From positions 1,922,001 to 1,986,000 of the forward strand of contig NZ_LWLN01000001.1 of the NCBI RefSeq assembly GCF_001953745.1: a stretch of 64,000 bases of DNA, in the 5' to 3' direction. The DNA comes from Natrinema saccharevitans. Lineage in GTDB: Archaea; Halobacteriota; Halobacteria; Halobacteriales; Natrialbaceae. Positions 16,302 through 24,305 of this stretch are shown here, piece by piece. The position numbers and the translations under genes were made by a program. Position 1 is the stretch's first letter. The number at the start of each line of letters is the position of its first letter. The notes under the pieces were generated by a model that ran no database searches, was not told the DNA's origin, and was given only the letters and a program-made list of their open reading frames with translations.

Positions 16302-17603
16302 ATGAACACGATCATTGCCAAACGCGTCGACTCGGGACCGCCCGACACGAGCGAAATCCGCGACCTCGCCCGCGCGGCGGGGTATACCGTCGTCGGTGAG
16401 GTCACCCAGTCCCGCCGGGCCGATCCGGCGCTGCAGATCGGCGAGGGGAAGGCCGAGGAACTCGCGGCGCTGGTCGAGGAAACCGACGCGACGACGGTCG
16501 TCTTCGACAACCGGCTGGGCCCCTATCAGACGTACAACCTCGGGCAGCTCCTGCCGGAGGGAGTCGAGGTCATCGACCGCTTTACCCTGATCCTCGAGAT
16601 TTTCGGGCAGCGCGCCCAGACTCGGAAAGCGCAACTCCAGGTCGAACTGGCCGAACTCCGGTACGAACTTCCCCGGGCCGAGGCCAAGACCAGCCTCGCA
16701 AAGCGCGAGGAACACCCCGGGTTCATGGGGTTAGGCGAGTACGACGAGAGCCGCGAACAGGACATCAAGACCCAGATCAGCCGGATTAAAGACGAGTTAG
16801 AGCGAATCGAACAGACCGAACAGCAGCGCCGGGAGCGCCGGCGCGATTCGGGGTTCGATCTGGTCGCGCTCGCGGGCTACACCAACGCCGGCAAGTCGAC
16901 CCTGCTGCGGCGGCTCGCGACCGATCTCGAGGTCGAGGAGAACGAGGACCTCCACCGGGATCTGGACCCGACTGCCGAATCGCAGGACAAACTGTTCACG
17001 ACGCTCGGAACGACCACGCGACGCGCCGACATCGACCGCCGCGACGTGCTGGTGACCGACACTGTCGGGTTCATCAGCGATCTGCCCCACTGGCTCGTCG
17101 AGTCGTTCAAGTCGACGCTCGATTCGGTCTACCGGGCGGATCTCGTCTTGCTCGTCGTCGACGTCAGCGAGCCGATCGACGAGATCCACGAGAAGCTCGT
17201 CACCTCCCACGACACCCTCTACGAGCGCAACGAGGCCCCCATCGTGACCGTGCTGAACAAGATCGATCAGATCAGCGACGCGGAACTCGCCGAGAAACGC
17301 GAGGCGCTGTCCTCGCTCGCGCCGAACCCGGTCTCCGTCAGCGCCAAAGAGGGACTGAACGTCGACGGCCTGCTCGAGCGCATCGAGCGCGAACTGCCCG
17401 ACTGGGAGGCCGAGCGATTGCTCTTGCCGATGACCGACGACACGATGAGCGTCGTCTCGTGGCTCCACGACAACGCTCGCGTCGACGACGTCACCTACGG
17501 CGACGAGGACGTCGTCGTCTCCTTCGAGGCGCGTCCCGCGGTGATCTCGCAGGCGCGCTCGCGCGCGAGCGAGCTGCGGACGGCCGCGGCCGAGTCCGCC
17601 TGA
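16302..17603 (+). CDS. hflX: Ribosome-associated GTPase HflX
   Basis: The 433-residue protein has the HflX N-terminal domain with the subfamily mark VVFDNRLGPYQTYNLGQLLPEGVEVIDRFTLILEIFGQRAQTRKAQLQVELAELRYELPR, followed by a coiled helical linker. The G domain follows: P-loop GYTNAGKST (about residues 191-199), switch LFTTLGTTTRR, G3 DTVGFISDLPHWLVESFKSTL and G4 NKID. HflX binds ribosomes and in bacteria splits stalled or stressed 70S particles; the archaeal role is presumed similar. The start at 16302 is preferred because the preceding open frame is Pro/Arg-rich. Confidence 0.96.
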   Translation: MNTIIAKRVDSGPPDTSEIRDLARAAGYTVVGEVTQSRRADPALQIGEGKAEELAALVEETDATTVVFDNRLGPYQTYNLGQLLPEGVEVIDRFTLILEIFGQRAQTRKAQLQVELAELRYELPRAEAKTSLAKREEHPGFMGLGEYDESREQDIKTQISRIKDELERIEQTEQQRRERRRDSGFDLVALAGYTNAGKSTLLRRLATDLEVEENEDLHRDLDPTAESQDKLFTTLGTTTRRADIDRRDVLVTDTVGFISDLPHWLVESFKSTLDSVYRADLVLLVVDVSEPIDEIHEKLVTSHDTLYERNEAPIVTVLNKIDQISDAELAEKREALSSLAPNPVSVSAKEGLNVDGLLERIERELPDWEAERLLLPMTDDTMSVVSWLHDNARVDDVTYGDEDVVVSFEARPAVISQARSRASELRTAAAESA

Positions 17604-17633
17604 CCTCCGGTCGTCCCGGTCGACGACCCTCAC

Positions 17634-17643
17634 CTATAAATTA
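17634..17643 (+). promoter_or_regulatory. TATA box for the thiolase gene
   Basis: The sequence ctataaatta is centred about 27 bases before the ATG at 17665, consistent with a leaderless transcript of the thiolase/OB-fold pair. Confidence 0.6.
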
Positions 17644-17664
17644 CTGACTCGAGTCCGGTAGGAT

Positions 17665-18822
17665 ATGGAACCGGTTGCAATCATCGGTGCCTCGATGACC
17701 CAGTTCGGGCAACGCGAGGGGGAGTGGATTCAGGATCTCCTCGCGGAGGCCGGGATCGAGTGTCTCGAGGACGCTGGTGTCGACGCCGACGACGTGGACC
17801 ACCTGTACGTCTCGAACATGGCAAGCGGCGAGTTCGAGGGCCAGACCGGCGTGCCGAACGCCTTAGCCCATGACCTCGACGCGATGCCGGCCTATACGCA
17901 ACGGGTCGATCAGACCAGCTCGAGCGGCGGCGCGGGGATCTACGCCGCCTGGCAGTCCGTCGCCAGCGGGGCCAGCGAGATGACCCTGCTGGTCGGCGGC
18001 GAGAAGATGACCCACAAGACCACCGGGGAGGCCACCGACGTCATCGCGTCGCTGACCCATCCCGCGGAGTACAAACACGGCGTCACGCTGCCTTCCTTTG
18101 CGGGCCTGACGGCGCGTCACTACTTGGAGCGGTTCGACGCGCCCCGCGAGAGCCTCGCGAAGGTGGCGGTCAAGAACCACGAAAACGGCGTCGATAACCC
18201 CAACGCGCAGTTCCAGAAGAAGATCGACGTTGAGACGGCACTGGAGTCGCCGATCGTCGCCGACCCGCTGCGGCTGTACGACTTCTGTCCGATCACGGAC
18301 GGCTCGGCGGCGCTGATGCTCTGTCCGGAGTCGGTCGCCCGGGAGTACACCGACGAGTACGCCGTCATCACCGGGATCGACGGCGCGACGGACACCCACG
18401 TCGTCCACGAGCGCGAGGACCCCACCGTCATGGGCGGGGTCGTCGAGAGCGGCAAGGGGGCCTACGAGATGAGCGGACGCGGGCCGGACGATATCGACGT
18501 GGCCGAACTCCACGACATGTTCACCATCCTCGAGTTCCTCCAGATGGAGGGGCTCGGCTTCGCCGAGCAGGGCGAGGCCTGGAAACTCGTCGAAGAGGGC
18601 TACACCGAACGGGACGGTGGCCTCCCGATCAACACCTCGGGCGGGCTCAAGTCCAAGGGCCACCCGCTCGGGGCCAGCGGCGTGGCACAGGGCGTCGAAA
18701 TATACGAACAGGTCGTCGGCGAGGCCGGCCCCCGACAGGTCGACGCGGACGTGGGGCTGTGCTGTAACGTCGGCGGCTTCGGCAACTGCGTCATCACCAC
18801 GATCATGGAGGCAGCACAATGA
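17665..18822 (+). CDS. Thiolase-superfamily protein with Ser at the usual nucleophile position
   Basis: The 385-residue protein is an archaeal-type thiolase (acetyl-CoA C-acyltransferase/SCP2-like). Visible blocks are the first half SNMASGEFEGQTGVPNAL and LVGGEKMTH, the catalytic His motif SGGLKSKGHPLGASGVAQ, and the C-terminal GLCCNVGGFGNC. At the position of the acyl-accepting cysteine (VxxxCxSG in the family) the sequence reads VDQTSSSGG, so residue 85 is Ser. That would prevent classical acyl-enzyme formation. In archaea such thiolases form complexes with DUF35 OB-fold proteins and HMG-CoA synthase; the OB-fold partner follows here with a 4-base overlap. It may be a non-catalytic channelling subunit or use another residue. 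Confidence 0.88.
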   Translation: MEPVAIIGASMTQFGQREGEWIQDLLAEAGIECLEDAGVDADDVDHLYVSNMASGEFEGQTGVPNALAHDLDAMPAYTQRVDQTSSSGGAGIYAAWQSVASGASEMTLLVGGEKMTHKTTGEATDVIASLTHPAEYKHGVTLPSFAGLTARHYLERFDAPRESLAKVAVKNHENGVDNPNAQFQKKIDVETALESPIVADPLRLYDFCPITDGSAALMLCPESVAREYTDEYAVITGIDGATDTHVVHEREDPTVMGGVVESGKGAYEMSGRGPDDIDVAELHDMFTILEFLQMEGLGFAEQGEAWKLVEEGYTERDGGLPINTSGGLKSKGHPLGASGVAQGVEIYEQVVGEAGPRQVDADVGLCCNVGGFGNCVITTIMEAAQ

Positions 18823-19178
18823 CGATGGAAGCGACCCGCTACGACGACGGCTCGATCACCTACCCCGGCCACCCGCGCGGACCGGGCGGCTCGGAGCCGG
18901 TCGAAACGATCGACCTCAGCGAGTACACCGCCGAGGTCGTGACCTGGACGACCAGCACTGCGACGCCGCCGGGCGTCCGCCAACCGAACACGCTCGCGAT
19001 CGTCGAGTTCGAGGTAGCGGGCGAGACGGTCCGTGCGATCGGTCAGGCGACGACCGACGACCTCGAGACGGGCGACGAGGTCCGGCCCGTCCACGTCGAC
19101 GAACTCCGCGAACCCGGCGCGGGTATCAGGGAACCCGAGAGCCAGGCGTGGGACGGCTACCGGTTCGAACCGGTCTAA
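18819..19178 (+). CDS. DUF35-type OB-fold protein lacking the zinc ribbon
   Basis: The 119-residue partner of the thiolase starts inside its stop codon (ATGA overlap). The C-terminal OB-fold region is recognisable (TLAIVEFEVAGETVRAIGQATTDDLETGDEVRPVHVDELRE). However, the protein contains no cysteine at all, so the rubredoxin-like zinc ribbon that normally precedes the OB fold in DUF35 proteins is absent; the N-terminus instead has GHPRGPGGSEPVETIDLSEY. In archaeal thiolase complexes the DUF35 protein scaffolds CoA-intermediate transfer. The pairing with an active-site-altered thiolase suggests a specialised version. Confidence 0.8.
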   Translation: MTMEATRYDDGSITYPGHPRGPGGSEPVETIDLSEYTAEVVTWTTSTATPPGVRQPNTLAIVEFEVAGETVRAIGQATTDDLETGDEVRPVHVDELREPGAGIREPESQAWDGYRFEPV

Positions 19179-19256
19179 CGACCGGGCAGTAGCGCGATTT
19201 TATTCTTCGGAAGACGAACGGCATCCCAGTCATCCGGCGTGCGGTGGCGCGCGCTG

Positions 19257-19370
19257 TCGACTGCCCGAACGACGGTGAGGGCAGTCGATGACATTGTGCG
19301 AGGGACGAGTGAGCGACTGCAAAGAGCGAACGAGTCGGCTGGGGAGGGTGTGGCAACTCCCCGTTGCCAC
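19257..19370. repeat. Inverted-repeat block between the OB-fold gene and the next gene
   Basis: Two perfect inverted repeats occur in this gap. tcgactgccc...gggcagtcga lies at 19257-19288 (10-bp arms, 12-nt loop). gtggcaac-tcccc-gttgccac lies at 19350-19370 (8-bp arms, 5-nt loop). The sequence between is purine-rich. I recall similar blocks in other Natrinema-type intergenic regions, which would make it a dispersed element, but the window has only this copy. Confidence 0.6.
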
Positions 19371-19443
19371 GATAGCAGAACGCTTCTTCTCCCCCTTCAT
19401 CGCGGGCGCCCCCGTAAGGAACGGGCGTCCGCAAGTTCGTCCC

Positions 19444-20178
19444 TCAGTTCTCGTCGCTCGAGCCGTCGGCCGTCCCGTCGTCGTTTTCGCCCCCGCTCGA
19501 GGCGTTCTCGTTCGCGGAATCCGCATCACTGTCGCTCGAGTCGTCCTCGCCGTACTGATCCCGTAGCGTCTCGAGTTCGGCGTCGACGTCGACGGCGGGG
19601 TCCGGCTCGCCGTCGGCGCCGTCCGGACCAGCGTCGCCCAGCGGCCCCTCTTCGATATCGATCGTGACCCCGCCCGCACCGTCCGATCGGTCCAGATCGG
19701 TCGCCTCCGTGTCCGTCTCCGCGGCCGCCCGAAGTCGGCTGTCGACGTCGTCGCGGAGTTCGCGCGCCTCCGCGAGGAGGTCGCGGGCCTCGTCGTCGGC
19801 GGGCAACTGTCCAGACGAGGCGGCCCGCTGGAGTTCCGAGAGGACGGTATCGAGGCTGGACAGCGTCGTCTCCCGGAGTCGGTCCGCTCGCTCGCCGGTC
19901 GACGCGGCGGCCGTCGAGGTCCGGGACCGGACCTCGCGTTCGGTGCGGACGACCCGGAGCCCGCGCTGGAACGCCTCGAGCGCGCGGACGCCGGTCTCGA
20001 GGACGGCCAGCGCCGCGGGGAGCGCGACTTCGTCGGTCACGCGCAACAGTTCCCGCGGTGTCGGCGGTCGAAGCGGCGGCCGGCGCGGCCCCGATTCCTC
20101 CAGTTCCGCTCGAAGCGCGTCGACCGTCCGCGTCAGTTCGCGAACGGCGTCGACGAGTTCGTCCTCGTGGTCGGCCAT
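19444..20178 (-). CDS. Acidic coiled-coil protein of unknown function
   Basis: The 244-residue protein starts with a helical, coiled-coil-like segment (DELVDAVRELTRTVDALRAELEES). A Pro-rich hinge (GPRRPPLRPPTPRELLR) is followed by a conserved-looking helical region (residues 40-150, VALPAALAVLETGVRALEAFQRGLRVV), then a long acidic Ser/Asp/Gly tail. No enzymatic motif, signal peptide or membrane segment is seen. It is transcribed divergently from the membrane-anchored acidic protein at 20438, 259 bases away. Function unknown; the layout suggests an adaptor or scaffold. Confidence 0.75.
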   Translation of the reverse strand: MADHEDELVDAVRELTRTVDALRAELEESGPRRPPLRPPTPRELLRVTDEVALPAALAVLETGVRALEAFQRGLRVVRTEREVRSRTSTAAASTGERADRLRETTLSSLDTVLSELQRAASSGQLPADDEARDLLAEARELRDDVDSRLRAAAETDTEATDLDRSDGAGGVTIDIEEGPLGDAGPDGADGEPDPAVDVDAELETLRDQYGEDDSSDSDADSANENASSGGENDDGTADGSSDEN

Positions 20179-20398
20179 ACGACACCTACGGCCGCCAACA
20201 CGAAAAGTCGGGCGGTCGCTCGCCGCTCGAGCGACGGGTTACGCCGCCGACCCGAGACGGTCGGCCGAAACTACTACGCGATAGGATACGTCCACGGCCG
20301 AGAGTGACCACTCGAGTCAACTGTGGGACGAAAACGCACCCCTCGGACCGTCTGACGCCGATGTGACTCCAGGGATATCGGTGTTACGGCACAAGGTC

Positions 20399-20408
20399 TA
20401 TATATCGA
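20399..20408 (+). promoter_or_regulatory. TATA box for the gene at 20438
   Basis: The sequence ctatatatcg is centred about 35 bases upstream of the ATG at 20438 and is the only AT-rich element in the divergent intergenic region. Confidence 0.6.
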
Positions 20409-20437
20409 ACGACCAATCCGTTCAAAGAGTAGCATCC

Positions 20438-22057
20438 ATGGTCCAAGCCAGTACTGAGCTTCTCGGTGGCGCTGCGGTTACCGTCTTCCTCGCGCTCCTG
20501 TTCTTCGGCGTCGTCGTCCTCTGGGACGTCGCACTCGCGCTACGAAGTGTCGGCGACAAGATCGATAAACTCGAGGACAACATCGACGACGATCTAACCG
20601 ATATCGCACACAGTCTGGACGGCATGTCGAACGCCCCCGGCGGGAGCGGGGGGACGCAACTGCACTTGAGCAGCGGCACGATCAGTTCGGGACCGAGCGT
20701 TACGGGACCGCAACAGGCCCAGCAGACCCAGCAAGCGGCTGCGGGGACCCGAGGCGCTGCGGCCGGCGGACCGAACCCGGCCGGTGGCCCACACCCGTCG
20801 CCGGGGCAACAGTCACCCGAACAGCCGACCGAGGCGGCCCGACGTGAGCCGGACGGCGCCGAGGAGGACTCGGTCGACGAACCCGCGGCGACCCCCGAAC
20901 CGGACGAACCGGCCGACGCCGACGAGGTCGACACCGCGACGGCCGACGACGAGGGTCCCGTTCCCGACGAACCGGAGCGTCCGACCGAGGAGGCCGCCGC
21001 GGTGGACGAACCGACGGAACACGACGCGGACGAGACCGAGCCACACCCCCACGCCGAGCGCAACCGCGGCCGGTTTATCACCTCGCCGGACCGAACCGCC
21101 TGGTACGCCACGCCGCTGGACCGCGAGGCGATCGACGCGGCGCGGCCGTCGATCGCCGGCGCGCTCCCCGACGGCTCCGAGTCCGAGATCGACGACTCGG
21201 AGATCATCGCCGCCGGACCGGTCGATACTGCCTCGGACGGCGGCGCTGCCGCTGCGGCGAGCGAGACGGTGCGAGACGCCGGCGACGACGCCCGCGCTGA
21301 CGAACCGACAGCGGCCGAATCGGACGACGTGACGGACGCCGAGTCTCCCGACAAGGACGCGGACGCATCGGACGCCGCCCCCCTTCCTGACGCCCCCGAG
21401 GACATCGACGTCCTCTCGTTCGAGGGCGGCGACGAGTCGGTCGACGAATCCGACCGCGATGTGGACGCAGCGACCGACCTCGAGCGGCCGACCGGTGACG
21501 GGAACGACGCCGACGCCGTTACGAAGCCGGAGACCACGGCACCCGACGCCGAGTCGGCAGATGGGACCGAGTCCGCGTCGGAACCGTCGAGCGCCGACTC
21601 CGACGCCGAACTGATCGATCCCGACTCCGGACCGTCCGACGGCGAGGCGGAACCGGAGGGACTCGCCGGGCTCGAGTTCGATGCCGAGGAGTTCGAGGCC
21701 GACGACGACGTCTCCCTCGAGGAGGCCGTCGACACCATGAACGAGGACGCACCGGCCCCGGAACTCTCGAGCCACCGGTTCGACGTCACGGCCGAGGAGA
21801 CCGAGGGTAGTGCGGTCGTGACCCTCGAGTTCGGATCCGACACCGTCGATATCACGGGCTCGACGAAGCGGTTGCTCCAGTACCAGATGCAGAGCTTCGC
21901 AGACCGGGAGTCGACGCCGGAAGGGGAGGTGACGATCGACCGCGATCGGATCGTCATCGAGATTCCCGATTCGGACGGTGCGGCCGTCCGGCAGTGGGGC
22001 GAAGCGGCGGTCAGCATCGTCGACCGGACGCTGTACCTCTCGGACAACAGTAGCTAG
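20438..22057 (+). CDS. Membrane-anchored, highly acidic low-complexity protein
   Basis: The 539-residue protein has one N-terminal membrane segment (about residues 8-28, GGAAVTVFLALLFFGVVVLWDVALAL), then a short coiled coil (VGDKIDKLEDNIDDDLTDIAHSLDGM). About 350 residues of Asp/Glu/Ala/Pro/Ser-rich sequence look disordered. A folded domain of about 95 residues ends the chain (ELSSHRFDVTAEETEGSAVVTLEFGSDTVDITGSTKRLLQYQMQSF...). The middle also contains a short basic/aromatic island (ERNRGRFITSPDRTAWYATPLDREAID). Topology suggests that the tail domain is held at the cytoplasmic face on a long flexible linker. I do not recognise the terminal domain. Confidence 0.75.
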   Translation: MVQASTELLGGAAVTVFLALLFFGVVVLWDVALALRSVGDKIDKLEDNIDDDLTDIAHSLDGMSNAPGGSGGTQLHLSSGTISSGPSVTGPQQAQQTQQAAAGTRGAAAGGPNPAGGPHPSPGQQSPEQPTEAARREPDGAEEDSVDEPAATPEPDEPADADEVDTATADDEGPVPDEPERPTEEAAAVDEPTEHDADETEPHPHAERNRGRFITSPDRTAWYATPLDREAIDAARPSIAGALPDGSESEIDDSEIIAAGPVDTASDGGAAAAASETVRDAGDDARADEPTAAESDDVTDAESPDKDADASDAAPLPDAPEDIDVLSFEGGDESVDESDRDVDAATDLERPTGDGNDADAVTKPETTAPDAESADGTESASEPSSADSDAELIDPDSGPSDGEAEPEGLAGLEFDAEEFEADDDVSLEEAVDTMNEDAPAPELSSHRFDVTAEETEGSAVVTLEFGSDTVDITGSTKRLLQYQMQSFADRESTPEGEVTIDRDRIVIEIPDSDGAAVRQWGEAAVSIVDRTLYLSDNSS

Positions 22058-22126
22058 CGCGGATCTGACGGCGCGACACCACCGACGATCCAAGCGTTTT
22101 TACCCACCCCGCACCCTCCAACCGGT

Positions 22127-22879
22127 GTGCGAATCGAGAACAGCTTCATTCCCGTTCGCGGCGTCGGAGAGACCACCGAGCGCCGGCTCTGGGAGAACGG
22201 CGTGACCCACTGGGACGAGTTCGACGGCAGCGTCGTCGGTTCGACGCTCGCGGAGCGGATCGAGACGTTCATCGAGGAGGGACGGACCCACCTAAAGCGC
22301 GGCGACATCTCGCCGTTCGCCGAGGCGCTGCCGGCCGCGAGCCGCTGGCGCTGTTACGAGAACGTCAGCGACGAGACCTGCTTTCTGGACATCGAGACGA
22401 CCGGCCTCGACGCCACCTGTGAGGACGTGACGACGGTCAGCCTTTACCGGGACGGCGACACTACGACCTTCGTCAAGGATCGCGATCTCACCGCCGCCCG
22501 CCTCGAGCGCGAACTCGGCGAGTCGGCCCTGCTGGTCACGTTCAACGGCCAGCGGTTCGATGTCCCTTTCCTCGAGACGTGTTTCGACGTCTCGATCGAT
22601 GTCCCGCACGTCGATCTCATGTACCCCTGCAAGAAGCTGGGGTTGGACGGCGGGCTGAAGGCGATCGAACGCGAAATCGGCATCGACCGCGACAGGCCGG
22701 AACTGAGCGGCCGCGACGCCGTCCGCCTCTGGCACGAGTACGAAAGCGGCGACGAGGGGGCCCTCGAGACCCTGGTCGAGTACAACCGGGCCGATACCCG
22801 CAACATGGAGCCGCTGATGGAACACGTCGCGGACCGGCTGCACGAGGACGTCTTCGAGGCGGCGACGGCCGGCGACTGA
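22127..22879 (+). CDS. RNase H-like DEDDy exonuclease-family protein
   Basis: The 250-residue protein begins with a helix-hairpin-helix-like stretch (FIPVRGVGETTERRLWENGVTHWDEFDG) and continues with an RNase H-like fold of the YprB/RNase_H_2 type. Motif ExoI is CFLDIETTGLD (Asp and Glu). ExoII is LVTFNGQRFDVPFLE, and ExoIII is LVEYNRADTRNM (Tyr-x3-Asp). These supply the four acidic metal ligands of DEDDy 3'-5' exonucleases. The start is GTG at 22127, about 25 bases after a T-rich element. The precise substrate (DNA repair or RNA processing) is unknown. Confidence 0.87.
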   Translation: MRIENSFIPVRGVGETTERRLWENGVTHWDEFDGSVVGSTLAERIETFIEEGRTHLKRGDISPFAEALPAASRWRCYENVSDETCFLDIETTGLDATCEDVTTVSLYRDGDTTTFVKDRDLTAARLERELGESALLVTFNGQRFDVPFLETCFDVSIDVPHVDLMYPCKKLGLDGGLKAIEREIGIDRDRPELSGRDAVRLWHEYESGDEGALETLVEYNRADTRNMEPLMEHVADRLHEDVFEAATAGD

Positions 22880-22951
22880 CGCGACTCGGTCTCGATCTCT
22901 CCGACCGCGAGTGAGTAGCTATACGGGCCCGTCTCTCCTACGTTTCCGCCG

Positions 22952-23350
22952 ATGACCGACTACGATTACGCGACCGAGATTGACGTACGGCTCCGCGATA
23001 TCGACTTCATGGGGCATGTCAATAACGCGATCTACGCGACCTACCTCGAGCAGGCCCGCGAGGCCTACTTCCGAGACGTCCTCGGAATTTCGCTCGAGGA
23101 GACGACCACGGTCCTCGTGAGCCTCGAGATCGAGTACGAGCGACCGATCGAGGCCGACGAGACGGTCACCGTCGCACTCCGCGTGGCGGAACTGGGCGAG
23201 GCGAGTCTGCCGATGACCTACGAGATCCGCGCCGACGGGGAGCGGGCGGCGACGGCACGAACCGTGCAGGTGCTGGCCGATCCGGAGGGTGAGGGCTCGC
23301 GTCCGATTCCGGACGACTGGCGTCGACGGATCGAACGCCGGCGGGACTGA
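22952..23350 (+). CDS. Acyl-CoA thioesterase, 4HBT hotdog family
   Basis: The 132-residue single-hotdog protein has the 4-hydroxybenzoyl-CoA-thioesterase signature RLRDIDFMGHVNNAIYATYLEQAREAYF, with the conserved Asp and His-Val-Asn, and a beta core VSLEIEYERPIEADETVTVALRV. It is expected to hydrolyse an acyl-CoA thioester; the acyl group is unknown. A TATA-like agctatacgg about 30 bases upstream marks its own promoter. It converges on the HalOD1 gene with a 4-base gap. Confidence 0.92.
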   Translation: MTDYDYATEIDVRLRDIDFMGHVNNAIYATYLEQAREAYFRDVLGISLEETTTVLVSLEIEYERPIEADETVTVALRVAELGEASLPMTYEIRADGERAATARTVQVLADPEGEGSRPIPDDWRRRIERRRD

Positions 23351-23354
23351 CTCG

Positions 23355-23648
23355 TCACTCCAGGTCCGTCTCGGGGTCGGACACCTCGACCTCGCCGTCG
23401 CTGTCGACGACCACGTGATAGCCACAGAAGGGGAATTCGACGCGGCCGGTCGGCCGCTGTGTGCCGTTCGAGCGGGTCGCAAACAGCGCATCGAGCGCCT
23501 CGGGGTTGACGACGTCGTAGAGGGCCTCGTACTCGGGCGGTTCGAGGTCTACCGGATCGATGCCTTCCCGCTCGGCGACAGCGGCGATGATATCGAAACA
23601 GACTGATTGGCCGGCTGTCGCGTCGGAACGATCGACTGAGAGTAGCAT
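23355..23648 (-). CDS. HalOD1 output domain protein
   Basis: The 97-residue protein is a stand-alone HalOD1 domain: CFDIIAAVAEREGIDPVDLEPPEYEALYDVVNPEALDALFATRSNGTQRPTGRVEFPFCGYHVVVDSDGEVEV. In haloarchaea this domain is often the output module of bacteriorhodopsin-activator-like or response-regulator proteins and also occurs alone. Its biochemical action is unknown. A strong TATA box lies about 28 bases upstream. Confidence 0.9.
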   Translation of the reverse strand: MLLSVDRSDATAGQSVCFDIIAAVAEREGIDPVDLEPPEYEALYDVVNPEALDALFATRSNGTQRPTGRVEFPFCGYHVVVDSDGEVEVSDPETDLE

Positions 23649-23670
23649 TGGCCGGTCTCTTACTTCGATC

Positions 23671-23680
23671 GGATATAAAT
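23671..23680 (-). promoter_or_regulatory. TATA box for the HalOD1 gene
   Basis: On the minus strand the element reads atttatatcc, centred 25-30 bases before the ATG at 23648, which fits a leaderless start. Confidence 0.65.
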
Positions 23681-23689
23681 CCTCTGGCC

Positions 23690-23800
23690 CAAACCTAAAT
23701 TGAATATACAGAACCCAACGTTAACGGTTGAGATAGTACACTAGTGTATTTATTGGATGCATAGTTATATATAATTCTAGTATATTCAAATATTCTAAAA
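23690..23800. promoter_or_regulatory. AT-rich island with a 12-bp palindrome
   Basis: This stretch is strikingly AT-rich for this genome. It contains the perfect palindrome tacactagtgta (23737-23748), gttaac, and a tatata run at about 23766-23772. It lies between the HalOD1 gene and the small gene at 23946 and may be a shared control region. No transcript can be assigned. Confidence 0.45.
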
Positions 23801-23945
23801 CTGTTCAGGGACCGACAGTCACGGAGAAATCACTGGTTACACCGTCGGTAACGTCGACTCACCGGGAACGGAAGGCCGAATGGCGGATCGAGGGGTACAT
23901 GTTCGGGAAACCGCACTGGCTGATTCGGGCAGTAATGAGAGTACG

Positions 23946-24197
23946 ATGAACTCCTTCTCGAGCGGGCGATCGACGGGCAACGGCGACGGGTTCGACGATC
24001 CCGAGGCGTTCGTTCCGGAACACCTCTCGGAGCCGGGACGATTCCTCGAGGGCCACGACCTCCTCGAGGGCGAGGATCACGTAGCCCTCCACGACGTCTC
24101 GCGGGAACTGTTCGAGGAACGAGGCGTCTACGACGCCACGTTCGGCTACAACCTGTCGCAGCGGGATCGCCATCGGGTGCTGCTGATCGGTCCGTAA
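23946..24197 (+). CDS. Small acidic protein of unknown function
   Basis: This 83-residue frame has haloarchaeal codon use and composition (FDDPEAFVPEHLSEPGRFLEGHDLLEGEDHVALHDVSRELFEERGVYDATFGYNLSQRDRHRVLLIGP). The frame also opens earlier, at 23880, adding 22 residues of less typical composition, so the start is uncertain. No domain, signal or membrane segment is visible. It is flanked by an AT-rich control region and the MoaD-like gene. It could be a real orphan or a remnant. Confidence 0.5.
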   Translation: MNSFSSGRSTGNGDGFDDPEAFVPEHLSEPGRFLEGHDLLEGEDHVALHDVSRELFEERGVYDATFGYNLSQRDRHRVLLIGP

Positions 24198-24305
24198 CCC
24201 GCCCGGTATCCCGTTCATGTCTCGGGGTTCGGCCCGGATCGTCGTCCCCATCCCCCGAACAGGTTCGGGGGGTACTGTTTGGCCGCTCGTGTCGTATCCT
24301 CGATT

